Shown here piece after piece: positions 8,321 through 18,614 of a DNA stretch of 64,000 nucleotides. Made by a program: the position numbers and the translations under genes. The DNA is taken from positions 1-64,000 of the forward strand of contig NZ_BCSS01000003.1 in assembly GCF_001570985.1 (NCBI RefSeq), read 5' to 3'. The DNA comes from Janibacter limosus NBRC 16128 (GTDB lineage: Bacteria; Actinomycetota; Actinomycetes; Actinomycetales; Dermatophilaceae). Within the stretch, counting starts at the first letter, position 1, and every line of letters starts with the position of its first letter. The notes beneath the pieces are model-generated. The model saw only the letters and a program-made list of their open reading frames with translations. It ran no database searches and was not told the origin of the DNA.

Positions 8321-9426
8321 GCCTGCCGCAGCTGCTCGCCGGGTGCGTCGTGCTCGTCACGAGCGACCGGCGCTCCGGCGACCTGCGCGCAGCCCTCGAG
8401 CGTCGGGGGGCCAGGGTCGTGCACACGCCCGCGCTGGCGATCGTTCCCCACACGGCGGACGCCGAACTCGTGCGCGAGACCCATGCCCTCGTCGCGTCGC
8501 CGCCGGACGTCGTCGTCGTGACGACGGCCATCGGGTTCCGCGGGTGGATCGAGGCGGCGGACGCCGCGGGCATCGGCGACGAGCTGCACGAGGTGCTCGC
8601 CTCGGCCCGGGTCATCGCCCGCGGCCCCAAGGCGCGCGGAGCGATCCAGGCCGTGGGGATCGACACCGACTGGGTGGCCCAGTCCGAGACGTCCGCCGAG
8701 ATCCGTGATGCGCTCCTCACCGAAGGTGTTGCGGGACAACGCATCGCGGTCCAGCACCACGGTGCCGGCGCCGACGAGCTCGATGTCGACCTCGCCGCCG
8801 CAGGTGCCGACGTCGTCTCTCTGGTGGTCTACCGGTGGGGGCCACCCGTGGACCCCGAGGCGGTGACCTTCGGGATCGAGCAGGTGGCCGTCGGCGACGT
8901 CGACGTCGTCGTCTTCACGTCCGCGCCGGCGGCGGCGGCGTGGCTGGACGCAGCAGATGCGGCAGGGGTGCTCCCCTCGGTCATCGGGCGCGCGCGGAGC
9001 GGGGCCCTCGTCATGGCGGCGATCGGGGAGGTGACGGCTGGCCCCCTTCGCGCTGCGGGGCTCGCTCCTCTCCTGCCTGACCGCAGCCGTCTCGGGGCCC
9101 TCGTGCGCGCGGTCGTCGGTCACTACGAAGCGATGACCGCCACCGCCATCGAGACCGTCGGCGGACGGCTGCAGCTGCGCAGCACCGCCGCGGTCCTCGG
9201 GGACGAGGTCCTCGCCCTCTCCCCCAGCGGCCTGTCCGTGCTCCACCTGCTCGCCAGCGCGAAGGGAGACGTCGTGAGCCGTGCCGAGGTGCTCGGGGTG
9301 CTCCCCGGAGAGTCGACCGACGGTCACGCCGTGGAGGTCGCGGTGGGACGTCTGCGCGAGGCCATCGGCGACCGTCGGGTCGTCGAGACCATCGTCAAGC
9401 GTGGCTACCGGCTGGCGCTGGCCTGA
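8317..9426 (+). CDS. nnaR: NnaR-type regulator: HemD-like domain fused to OmpR-type winged helix
   Basis: 369 residues. Residues 1-265 follow the uroporphyrinogen-III synthase (HemD) fold (VLVTSDRRSGDL, ARGPKARGAI, VYRWGPP, VFTSAPAAAAW). From about residue 272 comes a transcriptional-regulator C-terminal winged helix (LSPSGLSVLHLLASAKGD, VEVAVGRLREAIGDRRVV, IVKRGYRLAL). This architecture is that of NnaR in Streptomyces and mycobacteria, which acts with GlnR on nitrate genes. The gene is coupled to nirD by ATGA. Whether it retains synthase activity cannot be told from sequence. A closely similar protein without the winged helix lies at 10192-11034. Confidence 0.88.
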   Translation: MSLPQLLAGCVVLVTSDRRSGDLRAALERRGARVVHTPALAIVPHTADAELVRETHALVASPPDVVVVTTAIGFRGWIEAADAAGIGDELHEVLASARVIARGPKARGAIQAVGIDTDWVAQSETSAEIRDALLTEGVAGQRIAVQHHGAGADELDVDLAAAGADVVSLVVYRWGPPVDPEAVTFGIEQVAVGDVDVVVFTSAPAAAAWLDAADAAGVLPSVIGRARSGALVMAAIGEVTAGPLRAAGLAPLLPDRSRLGALVRAVVGHYEAMTATAIETVGGRLQLRSTAAVLGDEVLALSPSGLSVLHLLASAKGDVVSRAEVLGVLPGESTDGHAVEVAVGRLREAIGDRRVVETIVKRGYRLALA

Positions 9427-9598
9427 GGCAACTCGCTTGCGCTGCGCGCAGCAGGGTTCCTCGGACCGGAGTGAAGTTCCTCGCCACCCAGGTGAGCGTC
9501 GACGCACCCCGGCACCATGACCGCCTTCGACCACTTCTGGTCCCTCTTCGCCTGACGGTGACGGCATGCGCCGCACCCGCCATGACATGCTCGACGAC

Positions 9599-10195
9599 AT
9601 GAGCCGCGCACTGGTCCTGGTCGACATCCAGAACGACTTCTGCGAAGGAGGCTCCCTCGCGGTCGAGGGTGGCGCGGTCGTCGCCGCCCGGGCTGCCGAA
9701 CGGGTCCTCGCCGACCGCGACAGGGTCTCCGGCGAGTACACAGCCATCGTCGCGACGGCCGACTGGCACCACGACCCGGGCGAGCACTGGGCGCGTGACG
9801 GTGAGCCCGACTTCTCGACGACCTGGCCCGTGCACTGCGGCGCGGGGACACCGGGAGCCGAGTTCCACCCTTCGCTCCAGCCGGCCCTCCCCCACGTCGA
9901 CGAGGTCTTCCGCAAGGGCGGGTACGAAGCGGCCTACAGCGGCTTCGAGGGCGCGGCCTCCGACAGCACCACCGGCTTGGCGGACTGGCTGCGCGGGCGC
10001 GGCATCACCGACCTCGACGTCGGCGGCATCGCCACCGACCACTGCGTGCGGGCCACGGTCCTCGACGCGCTGAGCGAGGGCTTCGCCGTGCGGCTCCTCG
10101 CCGACACGATCGCGGGTGTCGCACCGGAGACCACCGAGGCTGCACTGGTCGAGATGGTCGACGCGGGCGCGACCACGGCGAGCTCGAGCGCATGA
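9599..10195 (+). CDS. pncA: Nicotinamidase/isochorismatase-family hydrolase
   Basis: 198 residues. It carries the three sites expected of nicotinamidases: the catalytic aspartate in LVDIQNDFCEGGSLAVEGG, the lysine region FRKGGYEAAYSGFEG, and the nucleophilic cysteine in GIATDHCVRATVLDAL; HCGAGTPGAEFHP matches the family too. It should hydrolyse nicotinamide to nicotinate, the substrate of PncB. ATGs exist at 9566 and 9587, but the one at 9599 begins directly at the conserved MSRALVLVD start. It is separated from nnaR by 172 bases and is coupled by ATGA to the HemD-only protein. Confidence 0.9.
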   Translation: MSRALVLVDIQNDFCEGGSLAVEGGAVVAARAAERVLADRDRVSGEYTAIVATADWHHDPGEHWARDGEPDFSTTWPVHCGAGTPGAEFHPSLQPALPHVDEVFRKGGYEAAYSGFEGAASDSTTGLADWLRGRGITDLDVGGIATDHCVRATVLDALSEGFAVRLLADTIAGVAPETTEAALVEMVDAGATTASSSA

Positions 10196-11034
10196 GCACA
10201 CCACTCCCCGCAGTGATGGCCGGACGCACCGTGCTCATCACCGCCGATCGCCGTAGCGACGACCTGGCCGAGGCCTTCGCTCGTCGCGGCGCCACGATCC
10301 AGCACGCGGCGGCGATGTCGATCGTCCACCACAGCGACGACGAGCGGCTCGTCGAAGACACCCGCGCCCTGCTCGCTGCCCCACCGGACCTGCTCGTCGT
10401 GACCACCGGGGCTGGGCTGAAGGGCTGGCTGGCAGCCGCCGATGTCGCCGGGATCGGCGAGGACCTGCGCCGCGTGCTGGGCACGGCGCGCATCCTCGCG
10501 CGCGGCCCCAAGGCCAAGGGAGCCCTCATCGCTGCCGGGCTGCCTGTGGAGTGGGTCGCCGCCTCCGAGACCACGGCCGAGATCACCGAGCACCTGCTCG
10601 CGGAGGGCGTGACCGGTACCAAGGTCGCGGTCCAGCACCATGGCAGCGGCTCGGACGGCCTCGACGAGGCACTCGGCGGCGCAGGGGCCGAGGTGGCTCC
10701 CTTCGTCGTCTATCGCTGGGGCCCCGCCCCGGACCCTGCCGCGGTCACCGCCTCGGTGCGAGCCGTGGCCGCGGGTGAGATCAGCGACGTCATCTTCACC
10801 TCGGCCCCTGCCGTCGAGGCCTGGTGGGCGGCGGCGGAGTCCGCCGGCGTCACCGACGAGATCGTCCTCCGCTCCCACGACACCGTCCTCTTCGCTGCCG
10901 TCGGCCCGGTCACCGCCGCACCACTCCTGGCGAAGGGGGTCACCCCCCTCGTCCCCCAGCGCAGCCGGATGGGCGCGCTGGTGCGGGCCGTGCTCGTCCA
11001 CCACGGGGACGGCGGATCCGAGTCCGACGGGTAG
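10192..11034 (+). CDS. HemD-like protein (uroporphyrinogen-III synthase fold), paralogue of NnaR without DNA-binding domain
   Basis: 280 residues covering only the HemD part of NnaR. Close similarity to the protein at 8317-9426 is plain: VLITADRRSDDLAEA, LARGPKAKGALIAAG, VAVQHHGSGSDGL, FVVYRWGPAPDP, VIFTSAPAVEAWWAA. The C-terminus stops after SRMGALVRAVLVHH, where NnaR continues into its winged helix. It overlaps pncA by four bases. It may be a uroporphyrinogen-III synthase feeding siroheme for NirB, or a modulator that competes with or pairs with NnaR. The tighter resemblance to NnaR than to the generic HemD pattern makes the enzymatic name uncertain. Confidence 0.75.
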   Translation: MSTPLPAVMAGRTVLITADRRSDDLAEAFARRGATIQHAAAMSIVHHSDDERLVEDTRALLAAPPDLLVVTTGAGLKGWLAAADVAGIGEDLRRVLGTARILARGPKAKGALIAAGLPVEWVAASETTAEITEHLLAEGVTGTKVAVQHHGSGSDGLDEALGGAGAEVAPFVVYRWGPAPDPAAVTASVRAVAAGEISDVIFTSAPAVEAWWAAAESAGVTDEIVLRSHDTVLFAAVGPVTAAPLLAKGVTPLVPQRSRMGALVRAVLVHHGDGGSESDG

Positions 11035-11044
11035 CGTTCCTGCC

Positions 11045-11908
11045 ATGTCGAGCAGCCCCAGCCCCGCTCCCCGGCCCGCGCACCCGGCCTTGTTCATCTC
11101 CCTCGTCAACGACGCCGCGCTGTTCCCGCCGGCCGCACTGACGATGACCGACGCGCTGGCAGCGCACGCCAGCCACCGGTCGGGCCCGCACGCTGACGCC
11201 GTCGGTCACTTCCTCGTCGGCGTGGCTGCGGTCAGCGACCTCATCGCCGCGCTCGATGCCGGCGCCTCCGCTCCCGCTGCAGTGGGCCTGGTCGCCCTCC
11301 CGGGGACCGCGATAGAGGACATCTCGTCCGCCTGCGCGACCCTGCGTGGCGAGTCACGGATCCGCTTGGTGTCGATCGACATGGCGTGGCAGACCGGCTG
11401 GCGCAGCGTCGACGTGGGCGACCTGCCCATCCACCTCGAGGTCGGCAGAGAGGACACCGAGGCCGCCCTGGCCGACATCGAGTCAGCGAGCGGCTTTGTC
11501 GACGCCCGGGCCAAGTTCCGTACGGGCGCCACGGCCACCTGGGCCTGGCCGGACGCCACGGAGCTGTCCGAGTTCATCCTCGCGGCGGGACGGCGCCACC
11601 TCCCCTTCGTCCTGACGGGCGGGCTGCACCACGTGGTGCGAGCCGATCACGTCGTCGACGGGGAGGACTCGCCCCAGCACGGCCTGCTCAATGTGCTCGT
11701 CGCGGTGCATGCCAGCGCCGGCGGGGCCGATGCCCAGACCGTGCGCGAGCTCCTCGAGATCCGGGAGACGCAGCCCCTCGCCGAGATCATCCGCGGGTGG
11801 TCCACCTCTGACATCGCTGCCGTACGCGCCGCCTTCGCGGGCTACGGGTGCTGTGATGTCACCGACCCGCTGGGTGAGCTGACCGGCGTGGGCCTCATCA
11901 CCGGCTGA
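11045..11908 (+). CDS. Conserved hypothetical protein
   Basis: 287 residues with no domain I can name. It begins with HPALFISLVNDAALFPPAAL, a pattern I associate with an uncharacterised actinobacterial family. It has no signal peptide or membrane segment and reads as a soluble alpha/beta protein. It starts ten bases after the HemD-like stop, so it may belong to that operon; its own stop faces the RDD gene convergently 18 bases away. Start chosen at the ATG at 11045, although the frame is open further upstream within the HemD-like gene. Confidence 0.75.
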   Translation: MSSSPSPAPRPAHPALFISLVNDAALFPPAALTMTDALAAHASHRSGPHADAVGHFLVGVAAVSDLIAALDAGASAPAAVGLVALPGTAIEDISSACATLRGESRIRLVSIDMAWQTGWRSVDVGDLPIHLEVGREDTEAALADIESASGFVDARAKFRTGATATWAWPDATELSEFILAAGRRHLPFVLTGGLHHVVRADHVVDGEDSPQHGLLNVLVAVHASAGGADAQTVRELLEIRETQPLAEIIRGWSTSDIAAVRAAFAGYGCCDVTDPLGELTGVGLITG

Positions 11909-11926
11909 GCAGCGGCACCTACCGGG

Positions 11927-12790
11927 TCAGTCGCCCCGCGCAGTCGACCGGGACTGCTTGCCGACCACGACCACGGTCCCCGCGATCTTGTCGTGCAGTG
12001 CCTGACGCTTGGGGTCCCTGAGCGGCCACAGCAGATCGGCGGGGTTCAGCACGAACACCAGCAGGCTCAGACCCGGGACCCAGGCAAGCACCTGGAGGAA
12101 GAGCGGGAGCAGCACCCGCATGAAGGCCGTCCCGACGGAGATGGTCCCCCCACGGACGGCCTGACGCACGGACAGGCCCAGTACCGCCTTGCCGGGCGTG
12201 GCACCGCGCGTGGTGAGGAACCCGATCTGGTAGATCGCCTGCACGAGCATGATGAGTGCCAGACCGACGAAGAAGAACTTCCAGTCCATCATCGCCAGCA
12301 CCGCCTCGGGGGTCAGCCCCTCGACACGCGACGGGTCGCCGGCCTCTGCCGCGTCCCAGGCGAAGGCGAAGTAGTCCCACATCCACAGGGCGAAGGCCCA
12401 CCCCGCGATGAGCAGGTTGAGCAACCCGATGATCAGGGAATCGATGACATAGGCACCGACCCGCACGCCGTACGAGGCCAGCGGCTGGCCGTCGTCGGTC
12501 GTCGGCTCCGGAGTCCGCGAGGAGGAGGCACCCGCCGTGGGGGCCCCGTAGGGCGAGGGGCTGCCGTGGTGTCCAGCGCCCGGGACGCTCGGCGGCGCGA
12601 CGGGGCCGGTCGTCGTGGGGCGCCCGAAGACATCCGTGCTTGGTGCACCAGGTCCGCCCTGCGCGACGGGTTCCGCTGGCCGGCCCCGTCGGGGGACGGT
12701 GCGCTCGCTCCAGATGATCCCGTCGAAGTACCGCAGCTGGGAGGTGTCCTCCGGGTCGTCGTACCAACCGGCGCGCTCGGGGGTGCTCAT
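11927..12790 (-). CDS. RDD-family membrane protein with N-terminal DUF2510
   Basis: 287 residues. The N-terminus (GWYDDPEDTSQLRYFDG, residues 8-24) is a DUF2510-type short beta module common in actinobacterial membrane proteins. A proline/serine-rich linker follows to about residue 105, then an RDD domain with hydrophobic segments (YGVRVGAYVIDSLIIGLLN, then WKFFFVGLALIMLVQAIYQ) and the conserved TRGATPGKAVLGLSVR stretch. RDD proteins are integral membrane proteins of mostly unknown or transport-related function. It is transcribed toward the hypothetical gene on the other strand. Confidence 0.85.
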   Translation of the reverse strand: MSTPERAGWYDDPEDTSQLRYFDGIIWSERTVPRRGRPAEPVAQGGPGAPSTDVFGRPTTTGPVAPPSVPGAGHHGSPSPYGAPTAGASSSRTPEPTTDDGQPLASYGVRVGAYVIDSLIIGLLNLLIAGWAFALWMWDYFAFAWDAAEAGDPSRVEGLTPEAVLAMMDWKFFFVGLALIMLVQAIYQIGFLTTRGATPGKAVLGLSVRQAVRGGTISVGTAFMRVLLPLFLQVLAWVPGLSLLVFVLNPADLLWPLRDPKRQALHDKIAGTVVVVGKQSRSTARGD

Positions 12791-12802
12791 GCGTTCACGA
12801 TC

Positions 12803-13258
12803 TCATGTCGTGCGACCACGCCTGCGCACGACCAGCACGATCACTCCCCCGACGAGCAGGACCGCGACGAGCGTCGCCACCATCGGCGAGCGCGCAGCCG
12901 CCGCGAGCCAGGCCTGGGCCGCGGCGAGTCCCACGCTGGCGTAGAGCGTGGCCCACAGCACTGAGCCGAGCGTCACCGCCGGCAGGTACCGGCGCAACGG
13001 CATGCGCGTGAGACCCGCCGTCGCATTGACAGCCGTCTGGATGCCGATCGTCAGGAAACACAGGATGACCGCGATCGGACCCCAGCGGTGCACCAGCCCC
13101 TGCGCCCGCAGCCAGCCCGGGCTGGGCTCCCCCTCGAGCCGTCGCCATCGCCGCGTGCCGGCAGCCGCACCGCGGCCGATCCAGTAGGTGGCATTGGCCC
13201 GCAGCATGACGATGACGAAGAGCCCCGCAAAGGTCGGGACGAAGTGGGACCAGGTCAC
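12803..13258 (-). CDS. VTT/DedA-like membrane protein
   Basis: 151 residues, mostly hydrophobic, with about four membrane segments. The central region (HRWGPIAVILCFLTIG, then LTRMPLRRYLPAVTLGSVLW) matches the VTT (DedA/SNARE-associated) pattern. It is shorter than typical DedA proteins of about 200 residues but has the core. The start is a GTG at 13258. The gene lies 12 bases upstream of the RDD gene on the same strand and may be co-transcribed with it. VTT proteins are implicated in lipid scrambling; nothing here proves that role. Confidence 0.75.
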   Translation of the reverse strand: MTWSHFVPTFAGLFVIVMLRANATYWIGRGAAAGTRRWRRLEGEPSPGWLRAQGLVHRWGPIAVILCFLTIGIQTAVNATAGLTRMPLRRYLPAVTLGSVLWATLYASVGLAAAQAWLAAAARSPMVATLVAVLLVGGVIVLVVRRRGRTT

Positions 13259-13301
13259 GCCGCTCCTTGGTGAGGGTCACCGCAGACTATCGGTGCCTCA
13301 T

Positions 13302-13345
13302 GGCGAAGGGAGCGGGCCACCACGCGGTGGCCCGCTCCCTTCGCC
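13302..13345 (-). terminator. Strong hairpin terminator downstream of hpd
   Basis: A perfect 20-bp stem (13302-13321 with 13326-13345) closed by the four-base loop ACGC lies ten bases after the hpd stop codon. There is no T-tract, as is common in high-GC actinobacteria. Confidence 0.85.
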
Positions 13346-13354
13346 CGAGGAGGA

Positions 13355-15189
<1,835 letters not shown>

Positions 15190-15201
15190 GGGGCGACTAC
15201 C

Positions 15202-15618
15202 TCAGATCTTGTCGGCGAGCATCAGCCAGGCGAAGACGACCGTGCCGATCGCCAGCCCGATGTGCGCGATCTGCGAGAGCCACGGCCCCCGGGTCCACCC
15301 GTCGCCGCCGAAGGCGACGGCATGCCGCGATCCCGATCGGCGCCAGCGGGCGAGGAAGCTCAGCCCGATCAGCGAAGCCACGGCCAGGGCGAGGATCGCG
15401 ACCCACGTGGCGAAGCCGGACTCATGCACACCGAGCAGTCGCAGCGCGATGAGGGCGAGCCCGACGAAGAGGGTGATCGTGTGCAGGTTGAGCGCCCACC
15501 CCGAAAAATCGACCATGCCCTCGCGCCCACGCGCGCCACGCAGACGCAATGGCGTCAGGACGAGTACCAGGATCGCCAGTGCGACGAGGATCCACGCGAG
15601 TACGGTCATGCCCCCCAT
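15202..15618 (-). CDS. Small integral membrane protein of unknown function
   Basis: 138 residues with four hydrophobic stretches (from VLAWILVALAILVLVLTPL at the N-terminus to HIGLAIGTVVFAWLMLA at the C-terminus). No family recognised. The ATG at 15618 has GAGG five bases before it; the ATG at 15609 is an alternative. It is convergent with the Lrp-type gene and lies downstream of another small membrane protein on the same strand. Confidence 0.65.
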   Translation of the reverse strand: MGGMTVLAWILVALAILVLVLTPLRLRGARGREGMVDFSGWALNLHTITLFVGLALIALRLLGVHESGFATWVAILALAVASLIGLSFLARWRRSGSRHAVAFGGDGWTRGPWLSQIAHIGLAIGTVVFAWLMLADKI

Positions 15619-15658
15619 GATGCCTCGCTCCGGTCCGGATCGGGAACAGCGGTGGCTG

Positions 15659-15910
15659 TCAGAAGGACAGCAGACAGATGACGATGCCGACGACCATGAG
15701 CAGTGCAGGCACCACCAACGACCGCGTGGGGGTCACGTCCACGAGGCTCCCGGGCTCAGACCGGCGCACCTGCCGGATCGTCCCCGGCACCATGATCGAC
15801 ATGGCCCCGAACATCAGTGGCCCGATCCAGAAGGCGCACATCCCCACGACGCAGGCGAACCCGTTGTGGTCGTCGTACCACGTGCTCTTCCAGAAGTCCG
15901 CGGTCCGCAC
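15659..15910 (-). CDS. Small membrane protein of unknown function
   Basis: 83 residues beginning at GTG 15910, with two hydrophobic segments (CAFWIGPLMFGAMSIMVPG and ALLMVVGIVICLLSF) separated by a basic loop, giving a hairpin topology. No family recognised. It starts four bases after the stop of a 21-codon frame that itself overlaps the upstream helicase gene, so all three may form one transcript. Confidence 0.55.
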   Translation of the reverse strand: MRTADFWKSTWYDDHNGFACVVGMCAFWIGPLMFGAMSIMVPGTIRQVRRSEPGSLVDVTPTRSLVVPALLMVVGIVICLLSF

Positions 15911-15914
15911 GGGA

Positions 15915-15980
15915 TCAGCCGACGAACTCGTTGTTGGTCATGAAGGACGTGCGCACCTCGCGCGCAGCCCGGGGGTCCAT
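15915..15980 (-). CDS. Candidate 21-residue microprotein between helicase and membrane protein genes
   Basis: An ATG overlaps the helicase stop as TGATG and opens a 21-codon frame (MDPRAAREVRTSFMTNNEF, then VG) ending four bases before the next GTG start. The tight TGATG coupling and exact fit into the gap are the only support. An internal ATG gives an eight-residue version. It could be a chance frame that keeps ribosomes moving to the next gene. Confidence 0.3.
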   Translation of the reverse strand: MDPRAAREVRTSFMTNNEFVG

Positions 15981-17740
15981 CAGCGCTTGCCCACGAACCA
16001 ACGACGGATCCGCTCGATCCGCTCGGTGACCTGCTCGCTCGTCGCCTGTGCGAGCTCCGGCCCACCACAGGCACGCCGCAGGTCCATGTGGATGTTGGCG
16101 TGCGGCGAGCCCGTCTTGGTCGCATAGGCCGCGACGAGCTTGTTGAGCTCCTTGCGCTGGGCAGCCAGGGCCCGGTGGGCAGCGATCGGGGCGTCGTCAT
16201 CCTTGCGGGTGCGTCCGGTGCGCTTGGACTGCTTGGTCTGGCGCTCGCTCAGCAGGGCGTGCACCTGGTCCGGCTCGAGGAGGCCGGGCAGGCCCAGGTA
16301 GTCCTGCTCGTCCTCGGAGCCGACCTCGGCGTGCAGCCCGAACTGCTGCTTGTCATAGAGGACGTGGTCGAAGTGGGCGTCGGACTCCAGCGCCTCGAAG
16401 GAACCGAGCAGGTCATCGCTCGCGCCCTCGCTGCGGTTGGCCGCCGCGAGCATGCCGTCCTCCTCCGACCAGAGGGGGGCCTCGTCCTCTCGCGCCTCGG
16501 GACGGTCCAGCGCGTGGTCGCGCTGCTCCTCGAGGGTGCCGGCGTGGGCCAGGATGATGGGGACACTCGGCAGGAAGACGCAGGCCGTCTCGCCGCGGCC
16601 GCGTGCCCGCACGAAGCGCCCGACGGCCTGCGCGAAGAAGAGCGGCGTGGAGGTCGATGTCGCGTAGACGCCGACGCACAGCCGGGGGACGTCGACTCCT
16701 TCGCTGACCATGCGCACGGCAACGAGCCAGCGAGAGGTGCTCCCGGAGAAGTCCTCGATCTTTTGCGACGCACCGGTGTCGTCGGACAGCACCACGGTCG
16801 GCTTGTCGCCGGTGATCTCGGTGAGGATGCGCGCGTAGGCGCGAGCCTGGGTCTGGTTGGTCGCGATGACCATCGCGCCCGCGTCGGGCACACCGCGGCG
16901 CACCTCGGTCAGGCGCTTGTCAGCGGCTGCCAGCACAGAAGGGATCCACTCCCCCTTGGGGTCCAGCGCGGTGCGCCAGGCCTGCGCGACGAGATCCTTG
17001 GTCATCGGCTCGCCCAGTCGCGCGGCCACCTCGTCGCCGGCTCGGGTACGCCAGCGCATCGCCCCGCCGTAGGCCATGAAGAGCACCGGCCGCACGACGC
17101 CGTCACGCAGGGCGTCGGCGTAGCCGTAGGTGTAGTCGCTGCTGGAGCGCAGGATGCCGTCGTCGCCGTACTCGTAGCCGACGAAGGGGATCGGGTTGGT
17201 GTCCGAGCGGAAGGGGGTCCCCGTCAGGGACAGACGTCGGGCCGCCGGCTCGAAGGCCTGGCGGATGCCGTCTCCCCACGACTTGTTGTCACCACCGTGG
17301 TGGATCTCGTCGAGGATGACGAGCGTGCGCTCAGCCCGGGTCCGGCTCTCGTGGACGGAGGGACGCGAGGCCACCTGGGCATAGGTGACGGCGACCCCGT
17401 CGTAGTCCCGCGAGGTGACGGCCGTGGAGTTGGAGAACTTGGGGTCCAGGTGGATCCCGACGCGGGCTGCGGCATCGGCCCACTGGGTCTTGAGGTGCTC
17501 CGTGGGAGCCACGACGGTCACTGCGGTGATCTCACCGGCCGAGAGCAGCTCTGCGGCCACTCTCAGGGCGAAGGTCGTCTTGCCGGCACCGGGTGTCGCG
17601 ACCGCGAGGTAGTCCCTCTGTCCGGAGGCGAGATAGCCCTGGAGCGCGTCGGCCTGCCAGGCGCGCAGGGCTCCGGCGGTACCCCACGCCGCCCGCCTGG
17701 GGAAGGCGGGTGACAGGTTGGACGCAGCAGACTGACTCAT
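15980..17740 (-). CDS. DEAD/DEAH-box superfamily II helicase
   Basis: 586 residues. Motif I is ATPGAGKTTFALRVAAELL (about residue 40), motif II DEIHHGG, motif III SLTGTPFRSD, and the C-terminal RecA domain carries the VAVRMVSEGVDVPRLCVGVY and AQAVGRFVRARGRGE motifs of the UvrB/RAD25-like group. The C-terminal 150 residues are charged and unassigned. The ATG at 17740 (MSQSAASN) is the first start that does not run into the upstream gene region. DNA or RNA substrate cannot be read from sequence; a DNA-repair or maintenance role is the usual guess. Confidence 0.88.
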   Translation of the reverse strand: MSQSAASNLSPAFPRRAAWGTAGALRAWQADALQGYLASGQRDYLAVATPGAGKTTFALRVAAELLSAGEITAVTVVAPTEHLKTQWADAAARVGIHLDPKFSNSTAVTSRDYDGVAVTYAQVASRPSVHESRTRAERTLVILDEIHHGGDNKSWGDGIRQAFEPAARRLSLTGTPFRSDTNPIPFVGYEYGDDGILRSSSDYTYGYADALRDGVVRPVLFMAYGGAMRWRTRAGDEVAARLGEPMTKDLVAQAWRTALDPKGEWIPSVLAAADKRLTEVRRGVPDAGAMVIATNQTQARAYARILTEITGDKPTVVLSDDTGASQKIEDFSGSTSRWLVAVRMVSEGVDVPRLCVGVYATSTSTPLFFAQAVGRFVRARGRGETACVFLPSVPIILAHAGTLEEQRDHALDRPEAREDEAPLWSEEDGMLAAANRSEGASDDLLGSFEALESDAHFDHVLYDKQQFGLHAEVGSEDEQDYLGLPGLLEPDQVHALLSERQTKQSKRTGRTRKDDDAPIAAHRALAAQRKELNKLVAAYATKTGSPHANIHMDLRRACGGPELAQATSEQVTERIERIRRWFVGKR

Positions 17741-17813
17741 CGCAGGGCCACTGTAGATCGCCGCGGTGACAGGACCGAATGGCGCCCGCGCTGACCGCCG
17801 ACAGCGTGCCCGG

Positions 17814-18608
17814 TCAGGGTCGGGCGTCCATGGCCACCATGGTCTGCAAGCCGGTGCCCAGCTCGCCCATGGAGTCGGCAAGCGTGGTGTGCACCGTGCC
17901 GCCGTGCCCGGGGCTGGCGAGCGCCTGCGAGTCCATCCGGACCCACTCCCCTGCGGGGTCACGGTCGAGCGCCACATGCAGGTCGCAGTTGATGTAGGTG
18001 TGCTGCCGAGGGTCGAGCGTCAGGGTGATGCCGCCCCCGGAGTCGGCGAGCACGAGGGCTCGCTGCCAGCCGGTCGGCTCCTCACCCTCGACGAGGGGGA
18101 CGAGCTGTCGGCCCCAGGCCACGGTCGTGCCGCCGGCACCCACTCCCCCGGAGACGATGCGCCACTCGATGGCCTTGAGGTACCCGTCCACGTGGGCTCC
18201 CGGCATCTGCAGGTGGCCGTCTCCGTCGGCTTCCGGCACCTGCTCCAGCGTCGCGGGACGACGCCCCTCCAAGCGGGGGAAGTCCTCAGGCGCCCTCGTG
18301 ATGCGCCACGCGCGAGCGATCGCTGCCGGTCGACCATCCGCGCTCGCGGTGGCCTGCAGCAGCTGCATCGATCGTCCACCCCGGAGCACCTCGACCTCGA
18401 CCGTCAGTGGTGCGACGGGGATCGGTCCGAGGATGTCCAACCGCACATCGGCCAACCGCGTGCCGGGCGCGGACTCGTGCTGCTCCATCACGCGGGCCAG
18501 CAGGGCTGCCGGAGGACCGGCGTGCTGGGCGCGCGGACTCCAGGGGCCGGCGGTGGAGGGAAGGGAGTCGAAGGTGTGCTCGTCGACCTGACGGTAGAAG
18601 GAGCCCAC
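17814..18608 (-). CDS. TesB-like acyl-CoA thioesterase family protein
   Basis: 264 residues with the double hot-dog layout of the thioesterase family: an N-terminal half with WSPRAQHAGPPAALLARVME, and a C-terminal half with TYINCDLHVALDRDPAGEW and LASPGHGGTVHTTLADSMG. It should hydrolyse acyl-CoA thioesters; the substrate is unknown. The start is a GTG at 18608, with the upstream gene ending six bases before it. It is followed after 73 bases by the helicase gene on the same strand. Confidence 0.85.
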   Translation of the reverse strand: MGSFYRQVDEHTFDSLPSTAGPWSPRAQHAGPPAALLARVMEQHESAPGTRLADVRLDILGPIPVAPLTVEVEVLRGGRSMQLLQATASADGRPAAIARAWRITRAPEDFPRLEGRRPATLEQVPEADGDGHLQMPGAHVDGYLKAIEWRIVSGGVGAGGTTVAWGRQLVPLVEGEEPTGWQRALVLADSGGGITLTLDPRQHTYINCDLHVALDRDPAGEWVRMDSQALASPGHGGTVHTTLADSMGELGTGLQTMVAMDARP

Positions 18609-18614
18609 CCGTGA

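Noticed and set aside
9517-9555. A 12-codon frame, MTAFDHFWSLFA, between nnaR and pncA
   Set aside because: No ribosome binding site and too short to judge; not enough to call a leader peptide.
9427-9598. Search for a second GlnR-like site or terminator before pncA
   Set aside because: No palindrome of useful length was found, only CTGCGCGCAG, which is common in this base composition.
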